From Microbacterium nanhaiense (GTDB lineage: Bacteria > Actinomycetota > Actinomycetes > Actinomycetales > Microbacteriaceae): DNA of 64,000 nucleotides. The position numbers and the translations under genes are program-made. How positions within the stretch are numbered: the first letter of the stretch is position 1; the number at the start of each line of letters is the position of its first letter. Of the stretch, positions 6,941-15,462 are shown piece by piece. A model generated the notes under the pieces. That model was not told the origin of the DNA. It searched no databases and saw only the letters and a program-made list of their open reading frames with translations. The stretch lies in assembly GCF_014646015.1 (NCBI RefSeq), contig NZ_BMMQ01000002.1, forward strand, positions 186,277 to 250,276, read 5' to 3'.

Positions 6941-7462
6941 TTAACCCCGCCAGGTGACCAGCGCGAGTCCGGACTTCGTGTCGGCGAGGGCCACCCAGCC
7001 GGGCGCGAACTGGTAGGTGAGCACCTCCTCTGGGCTGGCGGCATAGCTCCGCTCCGGATCCTCGCTGACGTAGACGTACTCGTCGTCCTCCGAGACGACC
7101 CAGCCGTTCGTCTCGAGATAGTCCTGCATCTCGACGGCGGACTCGGCGTCGATCGGTGCCCAGCCGTACATCTGGCCGCTGTCGAGGCCCGCTTCGTCGC
7201 CCCACACGCACTGGATTCCACCGTCGAGCACGTGCTCGCCGATGCGGAACGGCGCCTCCTGGGCCACCCAGCCGAGTTCCTTCAGCTGCTCGACGAAGGA
7301 CGGGCGCATGATCGTGTCGCAGCTCATCTCGACGCCGGAGCTCGGGGGAGTGGCGGTTGCGACGGGCGCGCCCGTGGGTGCCGGCTCGGCGGATCCGGAG
7401 CACCCGGCGAGCGCGAGCACGATTCCGGCGACGCCGACGACGGCCGCGCGCGCCGACCTCAT
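6941..7462 (-). CDS. Putative lipoprotein of unknown function
   Basis: A 173-residue lipoprotein with a short signal peptide and lipobox LALAGC (cysteine 21), followed by a small Ala/Pro/Thr spacer and a compact acidic domain containing two cysteines (CDTIM and QCVWGDE) and several tryptophans. It is not a member of a family I can name. Its ATG overlaps the hisN stop by 4 bp, so it is translated as the second gene of a hisN operon. Similar small lipoproteins are common in Microbacteriaceae. The secreted location is secure; the function is not. Confidence 0.7.
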   Translation of the reverse strand: MRSARAAVVGVAGIVLALAGCSGSAEPAPTGAPVATATPPSSGVEMSCDTIMRPSFVEQLKELGWVAQEAPFRIGEHVLDGGIQCVWGDEAGLDSGQMYGWAPIDAESAVEMQDYLETNGWVVSEDDEYVYVSEDPERSYAASPEEVLTYQFAPGWVALADTKSGLALVTWRG

Positions 7463-8235
7463 GCGGGTCCTTCGGCGAGGGTGGCGAGCACCTCGTCGTG
7501 AAGCGCGCCGTTGGTGGCAATGGCGGACAGGGTGTCGAGGGAGTCGGATCCCTCGAGGGATGTGAACCGTCCGCCGGCTTCGCGCACGATGGCGGCGGCG
7601 GCGGCGACGTCGTACTCCTTGACGTCGAACTCGCCGACGATGTCCAGTCGCCCCTCGGCGAGCAGCATGTATGCCCAGATGTCGCCGTAGGCGCGGTCCC
7701 GCCAGACGCGATCCTGCAGCCTGAGCAGCGCGTCGAGATGTCCCGCGCCGCGCCATTGATTGATCGATTGGAAGCTGAGCGAGGCCTCGTCGAGCGACGC
7801 GACGGTCGACACCGAGATGGGGCGCTCGCCGTCCGTGAACGCGCCGAGCCCGGTGGCCGCCCACCAGCGGCGACCCATCGCGGGCATGCTGACGACCCCC
7901 ACGCTGATCACGCCGTCGATCTCGAGCGCGATCATCGTTCCCCACGCGGGCACGCCGCGCAGGAAGTTCGCGGTTCCGTCGATCGGGTCGATGATCCATC
8001 GACGCGCCCCGCTCGTGGCGCCGTACTCCTCACCGAAGATCGCGTCTCCGGGTCGCTCTGCCTCGATGAGGGCGCGGATGGCGCGTTCGGCGGCGAGATC
8101 CGCCTCGGTGACGTGCGAGCGATCCGCCTTCAGGCTCACCGAGAGGTCCTCGCGATCGAAGCGCGACATCGTCTCGGCGTCCGCGGCGTCCGCGAGTCGG
8201 AGTGCGAGGGCGAGATCATCGGCGAGAGAGACCAT
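7459..8235 (-). CDS. hisN: Histidinol-phosphatase, inositol-monophosphatase type (HisN)
   Basis: A 258-residue member of the Mg-dependent IMPase superfamily. It carries the metal and phosphate motifs GEEYG (near residue 70), WIIDPIDGTANF (near 80-91) and, in the C-terminal half, EYDVAAAAAIVREAGG. In Actinobacteria the closest family acts as HisN, removing phosphate from L-histidinol phosphate in histidine synthesis; activity on inositol phosphates cannot be excluded. TAGCCT (8247-8242) lies 6 nt before the ATG, indicating a leaderless message. The downstream lipoprotein gene overlaps it by 4 bp. Confidence 0.85.
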   Translation of the reverse strand: MVSLADDLALALRLADAADAETMSRFDREDLSVSLKADRSHVTEADLAAERAIRALIEAERPGDAIFGEEYGATSGARRWIIDPIDGTANFLRGVPAWGTMIALEIDGVISVGVVSMPAMGRRWWAATGLGAFTDGERPISVSTVASLDEASLSFQSINQWRGAGHLDALLRLQDRVWRDRAYGDIWAYMLLAEGRLDIVGEFDVKEYDVAAAAAIVREAGGRFTSLEGSDSLDTLSAIATNGALHDEVLATLAEGPA

Positions 8236-8289
8236 GCGTCTAGGCTACCGGCGACTCCTGTGACGGCGGCACCGCGTCGACGCACAGCG

Positions 8290-8328
8290 AAAGACCCCGG
8301 GTCCTGATTCCCAGGACCCGGGGTCTTT
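8290..8328 (-). terminator. Terminator hairpin downstream of tRNA-Lys
   Basis: A perfect 16-bp stem (8290-8305 with 8313-8328) with a 7-nt loop ends in TTTC on the minus strand, just after the tRNA 3' end, and would also stop plus-strand transcription entering from the opposite side. Confidence 0.8.
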
Positions 8329-8333
8329 CCATG

Positions 8334-8409
8334 TGGTGCGCCCCCAGGGACTTGAACCCTGAACCCATTGATTAAGAGTCAATTGCTCTGCCGATTGAGC
8401 TAGAGGCGC
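8334..8409 (-). tRNA. tRNA-Lys(CTT)
   Basis: A complete 76-nt cloverleaf on the minus strand: 7-bp acceptor stem GCGCCTC/GGGGCGC with one G-U pair, an AGCTCAATCGGCAGAGC D arm, anticodon loop CTCTTAA giving anticodon CTT (bases 8376-8374), a GGGTTCAAGTCCC T arm, and an encoded CCA. It decodes AAG, the dominant lysine codon in this GC-rich genome. Confidence 0.97.
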
Positions 8410-8536
8410 ATGTCGTTCGGAGCTCATCTCGCCCCGGCAACAAGAAATACTTTACGAGGATCCGCGCCGTCGCGCGAATCGGGGTGAACGACGGGCGTGT
8501 CTGAGTGAGCGCTGGGTGGGCGATACGCTGGTGCGC

Positions 8537-9538
8537 ATGTCCTCATCTCGCCCGCCCTCGATGGCCGACGTCGCGGCGGCGGCGGGCGTCTCGCATCAGA
8601 CCGTGTCGCGCGTCCTGAACGGGCATTCGTATGTTCGGGAGGCGACGCGAGATCGGGTGCTGGCGGCCATCGACGAGCTGGGGTATCGGCGCAACCAGGC
8701 GGCCCGCACGCTCGCGACCAGCCGTTCGGCGACCGTGGGGATCGTTGCGACCGACACGGCGCACTTTGGCCCGTCGAGCACGGTGCTCGCGGTCGAGCAG
8801 GCGGCGCGAGATGCCGGGCGCTTCGTCTCGATCGCGTCCGTGGCCTCGGATGACCCGGGCGCCGCGATCGAACAGCTGATGGCCCAGGGGGTCGATGGGA
8901 TCGTCGTCGTCGCCCCGCATGTCGAGGTCGCGCGGCTGCTCGATGCCGCTCCCGCGCGGATTCCGATCGTCGTGGTCGCGGCGCGATCCGACGCGCCGCG
9001 AGACACGGCGATTCGGTACGTCGCGGTCGATCAGGCGGCGGGCGCCGCCGCGGTAGCCGAGCACTTCGCTGGCCTCGGGCACCGCGGCTTCGCGCACATT
9101 GGCGGTCCGGACGACTGGTTCGACGCGATCGAGCGATCCCGCGGCTTCGCCGAGCGCGCGCGCCGGCTCGGCGGCGCGGTGCGGATCCTGCCCGCCGGCG
9201 GGTGGGGTGCGCGCCAGGGGTACGACGCGGCGCGGGCGCTCGTCACGGAGATCGCCGAGAGAAGGGTCACCGCGGTCTTCGCCGCGAACGACTATCTCGC
9301 GATCGGGGCGATCCGGGCCTTCGCGGACGCGGGGCTGCGCGTTCCAGGCGACGTGTCGGTCGTGGGCTTCGACGATGTCGAGGGCGCCGCGTACCTTGCG
9401 CCCGCGCTGGCCACGGTGCAGCAGCCGTTCGCGACGCTCGGGAAGGCCGCGGTGGCGGCGCTCGATCCCGATGATCCCGAGCCGCGGATCCTGCCCACCC
9501 TGATCGCGCGGGAGAGCACCTCGCGGCCCCCGGGCTGA
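8537..9538 (+). CDS. LacI family regulator, probable repressor of araBDA
   Basis: A 333-residue LacI protein. The N-terminal HTH is MADVAAAAGVSHQTVSRVLN followed by the hinge helix region around RNQAARTLATSRS; the rest is a periplasmic-binding-protein-like sugar sensor with VGFDDVEGAAYLAPAL near the end. The recognition helix has His-Gln before TVSRV, close to Tyr-Gln in E. coli LacI, and the first promoter downstream contains a near-perfect lac-type operator. TACGCT (8524-8529) ends 7 nt before the ATG at 8537, favouring this leaderless start over the in-frame start 21 bases upstream. It directly precedes araB, so L-arabinose or a derivative is the likely inducer. Confidence 0.9.
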   Translation: MSSSRPPSMADVAAAAGVSHQTVSRVLNGHSYVREATRDRVLAAIDELGYRRNQAARTLATSRSATVGIVATDTAHFGPSSTVLAVEQAARDAGRFVSIASVASDDPGAAIEQLMAQGVDGIVVVAPHVEVARLLDAAPARIPIVVVAARSDAPRDTAIRYVAVDQAAGAAAVAEHFAGLGHRGFAHIGGPDDWFDAIERSRGFAERARRLGGAVRILPAGGWGARQGYDAARALVTEIAERRVTAVFAANDYLAIGAIRAFADAGLRVPGDVSVVGFDDVEGAAYLAPALATVQQPFATLGKAAVAALDPDDPEPRILPTLIARESTSRPPG

Positions 9539-9582
9539 GAGCCCCCGGTTGGCATCTTTGCACCGATGTCGCGCGCCGCGTG

Positions 9583-9596
9583 TGTGAGCGCTAACA
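9583..9596 (+). promoter_or_regulatory. LacI-type operator at the araBDA promoter
   Basis: TGTGAGCGCTAACA is a 14-bp dyad with one mismatch around AGCGCT. It differs by one base from the symmetric lac operator core TGTGAGCGCTCACA. TAACAT (9592-9597) could be the -10 box, so a bound repressor would occlude the promoter of the araB gene that starts 33 bp downstream. Confidence 0.8.
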
Positions 9597-9628
9597 TAAA
9601 GGCAGCATCCCTCGACGAAAGCGAAGCA

Positions 9629-11197
9629 ATGACGCAGCTGACCTCCTCCGGCCCGACCGCGCTCGGCATCGAGCTCGGATCGACGCGCATCAAGGCGTGC
9701 CTGACCACCGCGAACGGCGAGGTGCTCGCCGTCGGCAGCCACGAGTGGGAGAACTCACTCGTCGACGGCCTGTGGAGCTACTCGCTCGACGAGGTGCACG
9801 CGGGCGTCCGGGCCGCGTACGCCGATCTCGTCCGCGCACTCGGCGCAGAGCCCGAGTCGATCGACGCGATCGGCGTCTCGGCGATGATGCACGGTTACCT
9901 CGCGTTCGACGAGGCGGGTGAGCTGCTCGTGCCGTTCCGCACCTGGCGCAACGTGAACACCGGCCGCGCCGCCGCAGAGCTCTCGGACGCGCTCGACATC
10001 AACATCCCGCTGCGCTGGTCGATCGCACACCTGTATCAGGCGGTGCTCGACGGAGAGGCACACGTGGCCCGCATCGCCCACGTGACGACGCTCGCGGGAT
10101 ACGTGCATGAGCGTCTCACGGGGGAGAGGGTGCTCGGCGTCGGCGACGCCTCCGGAGTCTTCCCGATCGAATCCACCACCGGCGGCTATGACGCCGCGCG
10201 CCTTGAAGCCGCCGAGGCCCTGATCCACGGGGCGGGTGCGACACAGCTTCGCCTGACGGAGGTGCTCCCCGCGGTGCGATCCGCGGGAGAACCCGGCGGA
10301 CGCCTCACGGAGGCGGGCGCATCCTTCCTCGACGCGTCCGGCACGCTGTCGCCGGGTTCGCTCGTCGCGCCGCCGGAAGGCGATGCGGGAACCGGCATGG
10401 TGGCGACGAACGCGGTGACGCCGCGCACGGGCAACGTCAGTGCCGGAACGAGCATCTTCGCGATGATCGTGCTCGAGAGCGCGCTCCGATCGCGCCACGA
10501 GGAGATCGACCTCGTCACGACTCCCACGGGCGACCAGGTCGCGATGGTGCACTGCAACAACGGCGCGAGCGAGATCGGTGAATGGTCGCGGGTCCTTCGT
10601 GAGTTCGCCCGCGCGATCGGATCCGAGGCGTCGGCCGACGAGGTGTTCGGCGCCTTCCTGTCCGGGGCGCTCGAGCGGGGATCGGACGACGGGATCTATT
10701 CGTACAACCACCTCTCGGGCGAGCCGATCGCGGGCCTGGAGGCGGGACGCCCGCTCGTCGCGCGCACGCCCGAGTCGAGTCTCACGCTCGCGGGCCTTGC
10801 CCGCTCGCAGGTGCGCGGATCCTTTGCGACGCTCGCCCTGGGGATGAAGACCCTCGCGTCGGAGGGCGTCGCTGTCGACGCGATCCGCGCGCACGGCGGC
10901 GTCTTCCGCACGGCGGGCGTCGCGCAGACCCTGCTCGCGGAGGCGCTCGGGGCCCCCGTCACCGTGGGCGAGGGCGCGAGCGAGGGCGGCGCGTGGGGCA
11001 TGGCCCTGCTGGCGGCGTACGCGCTCTCCGAATCGCGAGAGACTCTCGCAGAATGGCTCGGATCCACCGTGTTCGCCGGCGAGGAGACCTCGACCGTCGT
11101 TCCGGATCCGGAGGCCGTCGCCGACCACGCCGCCTTCCTCGACCGCTGGGCCGAAGGCCTCGAGACCGAGCGCGCCGCGGCGCGCACGATGAAGTGA
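9629..11197 (+). CDS. araB: FGGY-family sugar kinase, probable L-ribulokinase
   Basis: A 522-residue FGGY carbohydrate kinase. The N-terminal ATPase motif [15 protein letters not shown] and the middle [14 protein letters not shown] and C-terminal [20 protein letters not shown] phosphate-binding segments are present. It is followed by araD and araA, so L-ribulose is the most likely substrate, giving L-ribulose 5-phosphate. It is shorter than enteric AraB and closer in pattern to xylulokinase-like FGGY enzymes, so some doubt about substrate remains. I start at the ATG at 9629, where the FGGY homology begins about ten residues later; an in-frame start 63 bases upstream would fall before the lac-type operator. 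Confidence 0.87.
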   Translation: MTQLTSSGPTALGIELGSTRIKACLTTANGEVLAVGSHEWENSLVDGLWSYSLDEVHAGVRAAYADLVRALGAEPESIDAIGVSAMMHGYLAFDEAGELLVPFRTWRNVNTGRAAAELSDALDINIPLRWSIAHLYQAVLDGEAHVARIAHVTTLAGYVHERLTGERVLGVGDASGVFPIESTTGGYDAARLEAAEALIHGAGATQLRLTEVLPAVRSAGEPGGRLTEAGASFLDASGTLSPGSLVAPPEGDAGTGMVATNAVTPRTGNVSAGTSIFAMIVLESALRSRHEEIDLVTTPTGDQVAMVHCNNGASEIGEWSRVLREFARAIGSEASADEVFGAFLSGALERGSDDGIYSYNHLSGEPIAGLEAGRPLVARTPESSLTLAGLARSQVRGSFATLALGMKTLASEGVAVDAIRAHGGVFRTAGVAQTLLAEALGAPVTVGEGASEGGAWGMALLAAYALSESRETLAEWLGSTVFAGEETSTVVPDPEAVADHAAFLDRWAEGLETERAAARTMK

Positions 11198-11211
11198 CCA
11201 CAGGAGAAGAG

Positions 11212-11916
11212 ATGACCACCACACTTCCCACCGACGGCCCGATGCGCGCGGCCATCGACGCCGCCAAACAGCGCGTCGCCGCGCTGCACGCCGAGCTTCC
11301 CCGCTGGAACCTCGTCGCCTGGACGGCGGGCAACGTCTCCGAGCGCGTGCCCGGCGTCGACGGCTCCGACGACGTTCTCGTGATCAAACCCTCGGGCGTG
11401 AGCTACGACGAACTCGACGCCGCGGCGATGGTCGTGTGCGACCTCGACGGTCGGCTGCTCGAGGGCGACCACAGCCCGTCGTCCGACACGGCCGCCCACG
11501 CCTACGTCTACCGGCACATGCCCGAGGTGAACGGTGTCGTGCACACGCACTCGACCTATGCCACGGCGTGGGCCGCGCGCGGCGAGGAGATCCCCTGCGT
11601 GCTCACCATGATGGGCGACGAGTTCGGCGGTCCGATCCCCGTCGGGCCCTTCGCGATCATCGGCGACGACTCGATCGGCCGCGGCATCGTCGAGACGCTG
11701 ACGGGCCACCGCTCGACGGCCGTGCTCATGCAGAACCACGGCCCGTTCACGATCGGCAAGAGCGCGAAGGCGGCGGTGAAGACGGCTGTCCTACTCGAGG
11801 AGGTCGCGAAGACCGTGCACGTCTCGCGCCAGCTGGGCGAACCGCTCCCGATCGACCAGAAGCACATCGATTCCCTCTACGACCGCTACCAGAACGTCTA
11901 CGGACAGAAGGGCTGA
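11212..11916 (+). CDS. araD: L-ribulose-5-phosphate 4-epimerase
   Basis: A 234-residue class II aldolase-fold enzyme that converts L-ribulose 5-phosphate to D-xylulose 5-phosphate. The zinc-binding [11 protein letters not shown] segment, the substrate loop TAGNVSER, the [11 protein letters not shown] phosphate-binding stretch and [16 protein letters not shown] are all visible. The length matches AraD. A strong AGGAGA ribosome site precedes the ATG 14 nt after the araB stop. It is the second gene of araBDA. Confidence 0.95.
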   Translation: MTTTLPTDGPMRAAIDAAKQRVAALHAELPRWNLVAWTAGNVSERVPGVDGSDDVLVIKPSGVSYDELDAAAMVVCDLDGRLLEGDHSPSSDTAAHAYVYRHMPEVNGVVHTHSTYATAWAARGEEIPCVLTMMGDEFGGPIPVGPFAIIGDDSIGRGIVETLTGHRSTAVLMQNHGPFTIGKSAKAAVKTAVLLEEVAKTVHVSRQLGEPLPIDQKHIDSLYDRYQNVYGQKG

Positions 11917-11921
11917 GACCC

Positions 11922-13427
11922 ATGACCAAGCCATACGCAGACAAGAAGGTCTGGTTCCTCACCGGCAGCCAGGGGCTGTACGGCGAGGAGACGCTGCGCC
12001 AGGTCGCCGAGCAGTCGCAGGGCGTCGTGGCGCTCCTCGACGGCGCCGAGCAGATCCCCGCGCCGATCGAGTGGAAGCCGGTTCTGACCGATTCCGAGTC
12101 GATCCGTCGGGCGATGCTCGACGCGAACGCCGCCGACGACGTCATCGGCGTCGTGGTGTGGATGCACACCTTCAGCCCCGCCAAGATGTGGATCAAGGGG
12201 CTCGAAGAGCTGAACAAGCCGCTCCTGCACCTGCACACCCAGGCGAACGTCGAGCTGCCGTGGGACGACATCGACTTCGACTTCATGAACCTGAACCAGG
12301 CAGCTCACGGCGACCGCGAGTTCGGCTATATCGCCACGCGCCTCGGCAACGCCCGCAAGACCGTTGTCGGCCACGCGAGCGACCCGCGCGTGCTCGGCGA
12401 GGTCGAGACGTGGATCCGCGCGGCCGCGGGCATCGCGGAGGCGAAGAACCTCAAGGTCGCACGCTTCGGAGACAACATGCGCTTCGTCGCCGTGACGGAG
12501 GGCGACAAGACCGAGGTCGAGACGAAGCTCGGTACCGAGGTCAACACGTGGGGCGTGAACGAGCTCGTCGAGAAGGTCGACGCGGCAACCGATGCACAGA
12601 TCGACGCTCTCGTCGGCGAGTACCTCGAGCAGTACGATGTCGCGGACGAACTGCTCCCGGGCGCCGAGCGCCACGAGTCGTTGCGCGACGCCGCCGCGAT
12701 CGAGATCGGGCTGCGCACCTTCCTCGACGAGGGCGGCTTCAAGGCGTTCACCGACAACTTCGAAGACCTCGGCGCGCTCAAGCAGCTACCGGGCATCGCG
12801 GTGCAGCGCCTGATGGCGGAAGGCTACGGCTTCGGCGGTGAGGGCGACTGGAAGACCGCCATCCTCGTGCGCCTCTCTGCCGTCATGGGCGCAGGTCGCG
12901 CGGGCGGTGCGAGCCTCATGGAGGATTACACCTACGACCTCACACCGGGCGACGGCAAGATCCTCGGCGCACATATGCTCGAGGTCTCGCCCTCGCTGTC
13001 GAGCGCGAAGGCCCGCGTCGAGATCCACCCGCTGGGCATCGGCGGCAAGGCGGATCCGGTGCGTCTGGTCTTCACGGCCGACGCGGGCCCCGCGGTCGTC
13101 GTCGCGCTGAGCGACATCCGTACGCGCCTGCGCCTTGTCGCGAACGTCGTCGAGAACATCACGCCGCCGGAGCTGCCGAACCTCCCGGTCGGTCGCGCCG
13201 TGTGGCAGCCGAAGCCCGACCTGCCGACGTCGGCGGCATGCTGGATGGCCGCGGGCGCCGCGCACCACACCGTGATGTCGACGGCCGTGGGGCTCGAGAT
13301 CTACCGCGACTTCGCAGAGATGGCGGGCATCGAGCTGCTCGCGATCGACGAAGACACGACGTTGAACGGCTTCCGCAACGAGCTGAAGTGGAACCAGGTG
13401 TACCACCACATCGCGGAGGGCTTCTAA
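11922..13427 (+). CDS. araA: L-arabinose isomerase
   Basis: A 501-residue enzyme of the family's usual length, interconverting L-arabinose and L-ribulose in the cytoplasm with Mn. The N-terminal [20 protein letters not shown] is the AraA signature, [20 protein letters not shown] is the conserved core, and active-site glutamates are expected in [11 protein letters not shown] and SLMEDYTYD with histidines in MLEVSP-region and AAHHTVMS. It begins 5 nt after the araD stop. A 14-bp hairpin after it suggests partial termination before the next two genes. Confidence 0.97.
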   Translation: MTKPYADKKVWFLTGSQGLYGEETLRQVAEQSQGVVALLDGAEQIPAPIEWKPVLTDSESIRRAMLDANAADDVIGVVVWMHTFSPAKMWIKGLEELNKPLLHLHTQANVELPWDDIDFDFMNLNQAAHGDREFGYIATRLGNARKTVVGHASDPRVLGEVETWIRAAAGIAEAKNLKVARFGDNMRFVAVTEGDKTEVETKLGTEVNTWGVNELVEKVDAATDAQIDALVGEYLEQYDVADELLPGAERHESLRDAAAIEIGLRTFLDEGGFKAFTDNFEDLGALKQLPGIAVQRLMAEGYGFGGEGDWKTAILVRLSAVMGAGRAGGASLMEDYTYDLTPGDGKILGAHMLEVSPSLSSAKARVEIHPLGIGGKADPVRLVFTADAGPAVVVALSDIRTRLRLVANVVENITPPELPNLPVGRAVWQPKPDLPTSAACWMAAGAAHHTVMSTAVGLEIYRDFAEMAGIELLAIDEDTTLNGFRNELKWNQVYHHIAEGF

Positions 13428-13435
13428 GCTGAAGC

Positions 13436-13475
13436 ATCCGGCCGCGCGGGCGACGCGTTCGCCGCGCGGCCGGAT
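13436..13475 (+). terminator. Hairpin after araA
   Basis: A perfect 14-bp GC-rich stem (13436-13449 with 13462-13475) without a T tract follows the araA stop. It may attenuate, or protect the araBDA message end, rather than fully stop transcription into the downstream epimerase gene 31 bp later. Confidence 0.6.
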
Positions 13476-13506
13476 TCCCTGTTCGTCGACAACGGAGTTG
13501 ACCCAC

Positions 13507-14442
13507 ATGAACGGTGCCCCCTTCACCCGCGACACCTGGCCCATCGCGACCTGCATGCACGGTTTCGCGGCCGTCGATCGGGACGGCACGAGCCTGCACG
13601 ACGCGCCACCCGAGACGTGGGACGGAGTGTTCCATCAGATCGCGAGCCTCGGGTTCACGGCCGTCGAGATCGCCGACAGTCACATCCGCCCCTCGGAACT
13701 GACGCCGGAACGGCGCGCACTGCTCACAGACATCGCCACAGCGCACGGCGTCGAACTCATGAGCGTGCACGTGCAGCGTCAGAGCGTGATCGAACCTGGC
13801 AGGGGAGAGCTGAATCTGGCCCGCGCCCACGCCGAGATCGACGCGGCCGCCGAGCTCGGGATGCGGGTCTTCTCGACCGGCCTGCACCAGCCCTTCTCCG
13901 AGGCGCAGCGCCGGGCGCTGTGGTTCTGGACGGCGCCCGGTCCCGTCGACCCCGACGACGCGGAGACCCGCGCGCTCGCCGTCACCCGATTGCGGGAACT
14001 CGGCCTACACGCGGCGTCCGTCGGCCTGCCAATGGCGCTCGAGATGTACGAGGACACCTATCTCGCCACGGCGGACAGCGCCGTGCGGCTCATCGAGGAG
14101 ATCGACCTCGACAACGTCGGCCTGAACCCCGACATCGGCAACCTGGTCCGTCTGCATCGCCCCATCGAGGACTGGCGGGAGATGCACGAGAAGACGCTGC
14201 CCTATGCGAACTACTGGCACGTCAAGAACTACATCCGCGACGAGGCGGGCGACGGCAGCTGGTTCACCGCGGTGCCGACGAGCATGCAGCTCGGCCTCAT
14301 CAACTACCGCGACATGGTGGCGCGCGCGATCGAGCTCGGCTTCCGCGGCCCGTTCCTCATGGAGCAGTACGGCGGCGACAGCCTGGGCGTCTGCGCGACG
14401 AACCGTGACTACCTGCGCACGCTCCTGCCGGAGAGCGCCTGA
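13507..14442 (+). CDS. Sugar phosphate isomerase/epimerase-like TIM-barrel protein
   Basis: A 311-residue xylose-isomerase-like TIM-barrel (AP endonuclease 2 superfamily). Features include IASLGFTAVEIADSHIRPSE, the metal-ligand candidates ALEMYEDTY (Glu), VGLNPDIGNLVRLH (Asp), YWHVKNYI (His) and FLMEQYGGDSLG (Glu), consistent with a divalent-metal aldose/ketose isomerase or epimerase. The exact sugar is unknown. It lies downstream of araA and 14 nt before a dehydrogenase gene, so it likely belongs to pentose or pentonate metabolism. I use the ATG at 13507 with AACGGAG about nine bases upstream; a TTG at 13498 is also in frame. Confidence 0.8.
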   Translation: MNGAPFTRDTWPIATCMHGFAAVDRDGTSLHDAPPETWDGVFHQIASLGFTAVEIADSHIRPSELTPERRALLTDIATAHGVELMSVHVQRQSVIEPGRGELNLARAHAEIDAAAELGMRVFSTGLHQPFSEAQRRALWFWTAPGPVDPDDAETRALAVTRLRELGLHAASVGLPMALEMYEDTYLATADSAVRLIEEIDLDNVGLNPDIGNLVRLHRPIEDWREMHEKTLPYANYWHVKNYIRDEAGDGSWFTAVPTSMQLGLINYRDMVARAIELGFRGPFLMEQYGGDSLGVCATNRDYLRTLLPESA

Positions 14443-14456
14443 AACGGAGAAGAACC

Positions 14457-15407
14457 ATGACGACATCCATCTACGCGGTCATCGGAAGCGGCTACATGGG
14501 CGGGGGTATCGCGCAGTGTCTCGCGCTCTCCGGCGCCGATGTGCGCATCGCCGACGTCAGCCTCGATATCGCGAGCGCCAATCGTGAGCGCCTCATAGCC
14601 GAGGCGGAGCAGTTCGTCGCCGACGAGCTCTTTCCCGCCGGCGCGGCGGAGATCATCGCGGAGCGCGTCACCGCCGTCACCGTGGAGGAGGCCGCCGCCG
14701 AGGCGAGCTTCATCGAGGAGGCCGTGCCCGAGAAGATCGAGATCAAGCACGAGACCCTCCGCAGGATCTCACGGTCCGCGGCGCCCGATGCGATCATCGG
14801 ATCCAACACCTCGACGATCCTCATCTCGCGGCTCGCCGAGGCCGTGGAGCACCCCGAGCGGTTCCTTGGGGTGCACTTCTCCAACCCGGCACCGTTCATC
14901 CCCGGCGTCGAGCTGATCCCGCACGCGGGTACCGATCGGGCGATCCTGCCGACCGTCGAGGCCATCGTGGCGGCGACCGGTAAGCAGACGGCGCGGATCA
15001 CGGACTCAACGGGCTTCGTGCTGAACCGCCTGCAGTACGCGCTCTTCCACGAGGCGACCCAGCTCGTCGAGGAGGGGGTCGCCTCGGCGGAGGACATCGA
15101 TACCATCGTGCGCACGACGTTCGGCTTCCGGCTGCCGTTCTTCGGCCCGTTCGCGATCGCCGACATGGCGGGTCTCGACGTCTACGCCTTCTGCTACGCC
15201 TCGCTCCAGACCCGCTGGCCCGAGCGATTCGCGACCCCGAACTCGCTCGCGGAGCTCGTCTCGGAGGGCAAGTTCGGCACGAAGAGCGGCGCGGGGTACC
15301 TCGACGTCCCGGCCGAGCGCACGGCCGAACTCGTCGCGTACCGGAACCGGGCCTACGTCGCGATGCAGAAGCTGATCGATGAGCTCGGCCCGGCCCCGAT
15401 CCACTGA
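14457..15407 (+). CDS. 3-hydroxyacyl-CoA dehydrogenase-like NAD-dependent oxidoreductase
   Basis: A 316-residue two-domain dehydrogenase. The N-terminal Rossmann motif VIGSGYMGGGIAQCLALSG binds NAD, GSNTSTILISRLA and GVHFSNPAPFIPGVELIP carry the catalytic His-x-x-Asn-Pro motif, and the C-terminal helical domain has TGFVLNRLQYALFHEA and GFRLPFFGPFAIADMAGLD. The family contains fatty-acid 3-hydroxyacyl-CoA, L-carnitine and L-gulonate 3-dehydrogenases. Its place in an arabinose cluster without acyl-CoA genes points to a hydroxy-acid or sugar-acid substrate of the L-gulonate dehydrogenase kind; that is inference. Confidence 0.8.
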   Translation: MTTSIYAVIGSGYMGGGIAQCLALSGADVRIADVSLDIASANRERLIAEAEQFVADELFPAGAAEIIAERVTAVTVEEAAAEASFIEEAVPEKIEIKHETLRRISRSAAPDAIIGSNTSTILISRLAEAVEHPERFLGVHFSNPAPFIPGVELIPHAGTDRAILPTVEAIVAATGKQTARITDSTGFVLNRLQYALFHEATQLVEEGVASAEDIDTIVRTTFGFRLPFFGPFAIADMAGLDVYAFCYASLQTRWPERFATPNSLAELVSEGKFGTKSGAGYLDVPAERTAELVAYRNRAYVAMQKLIDELGPAPIH

Positions 15408-15417
15408 GTGAAACGGA

Positions 15418-15453
15418 GGGCCCGCCCGTCTCGTGTGCGAGGCGGGCGGACCC
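15418..15453. terminator. Terminator hairpin between convergent genes
   Basis: A 15-bp stem with G-U wobbles (15418-15432 with 15439-15453) and a 6-nt loop separates the dehydrogenase gene from the convergent arabinofuranosidase gene. Confidence 0.7.
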
Positions 15454-15462
15454 TGTGTGCGG

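Noticed and set aside
5679..8409. Prophage or genomic island attachment sites at ssrA or tRNA-Lys
   Set aside because: No integrase, no duplicated 3' end of either RNA gene and no atypical block next to them inside the window.
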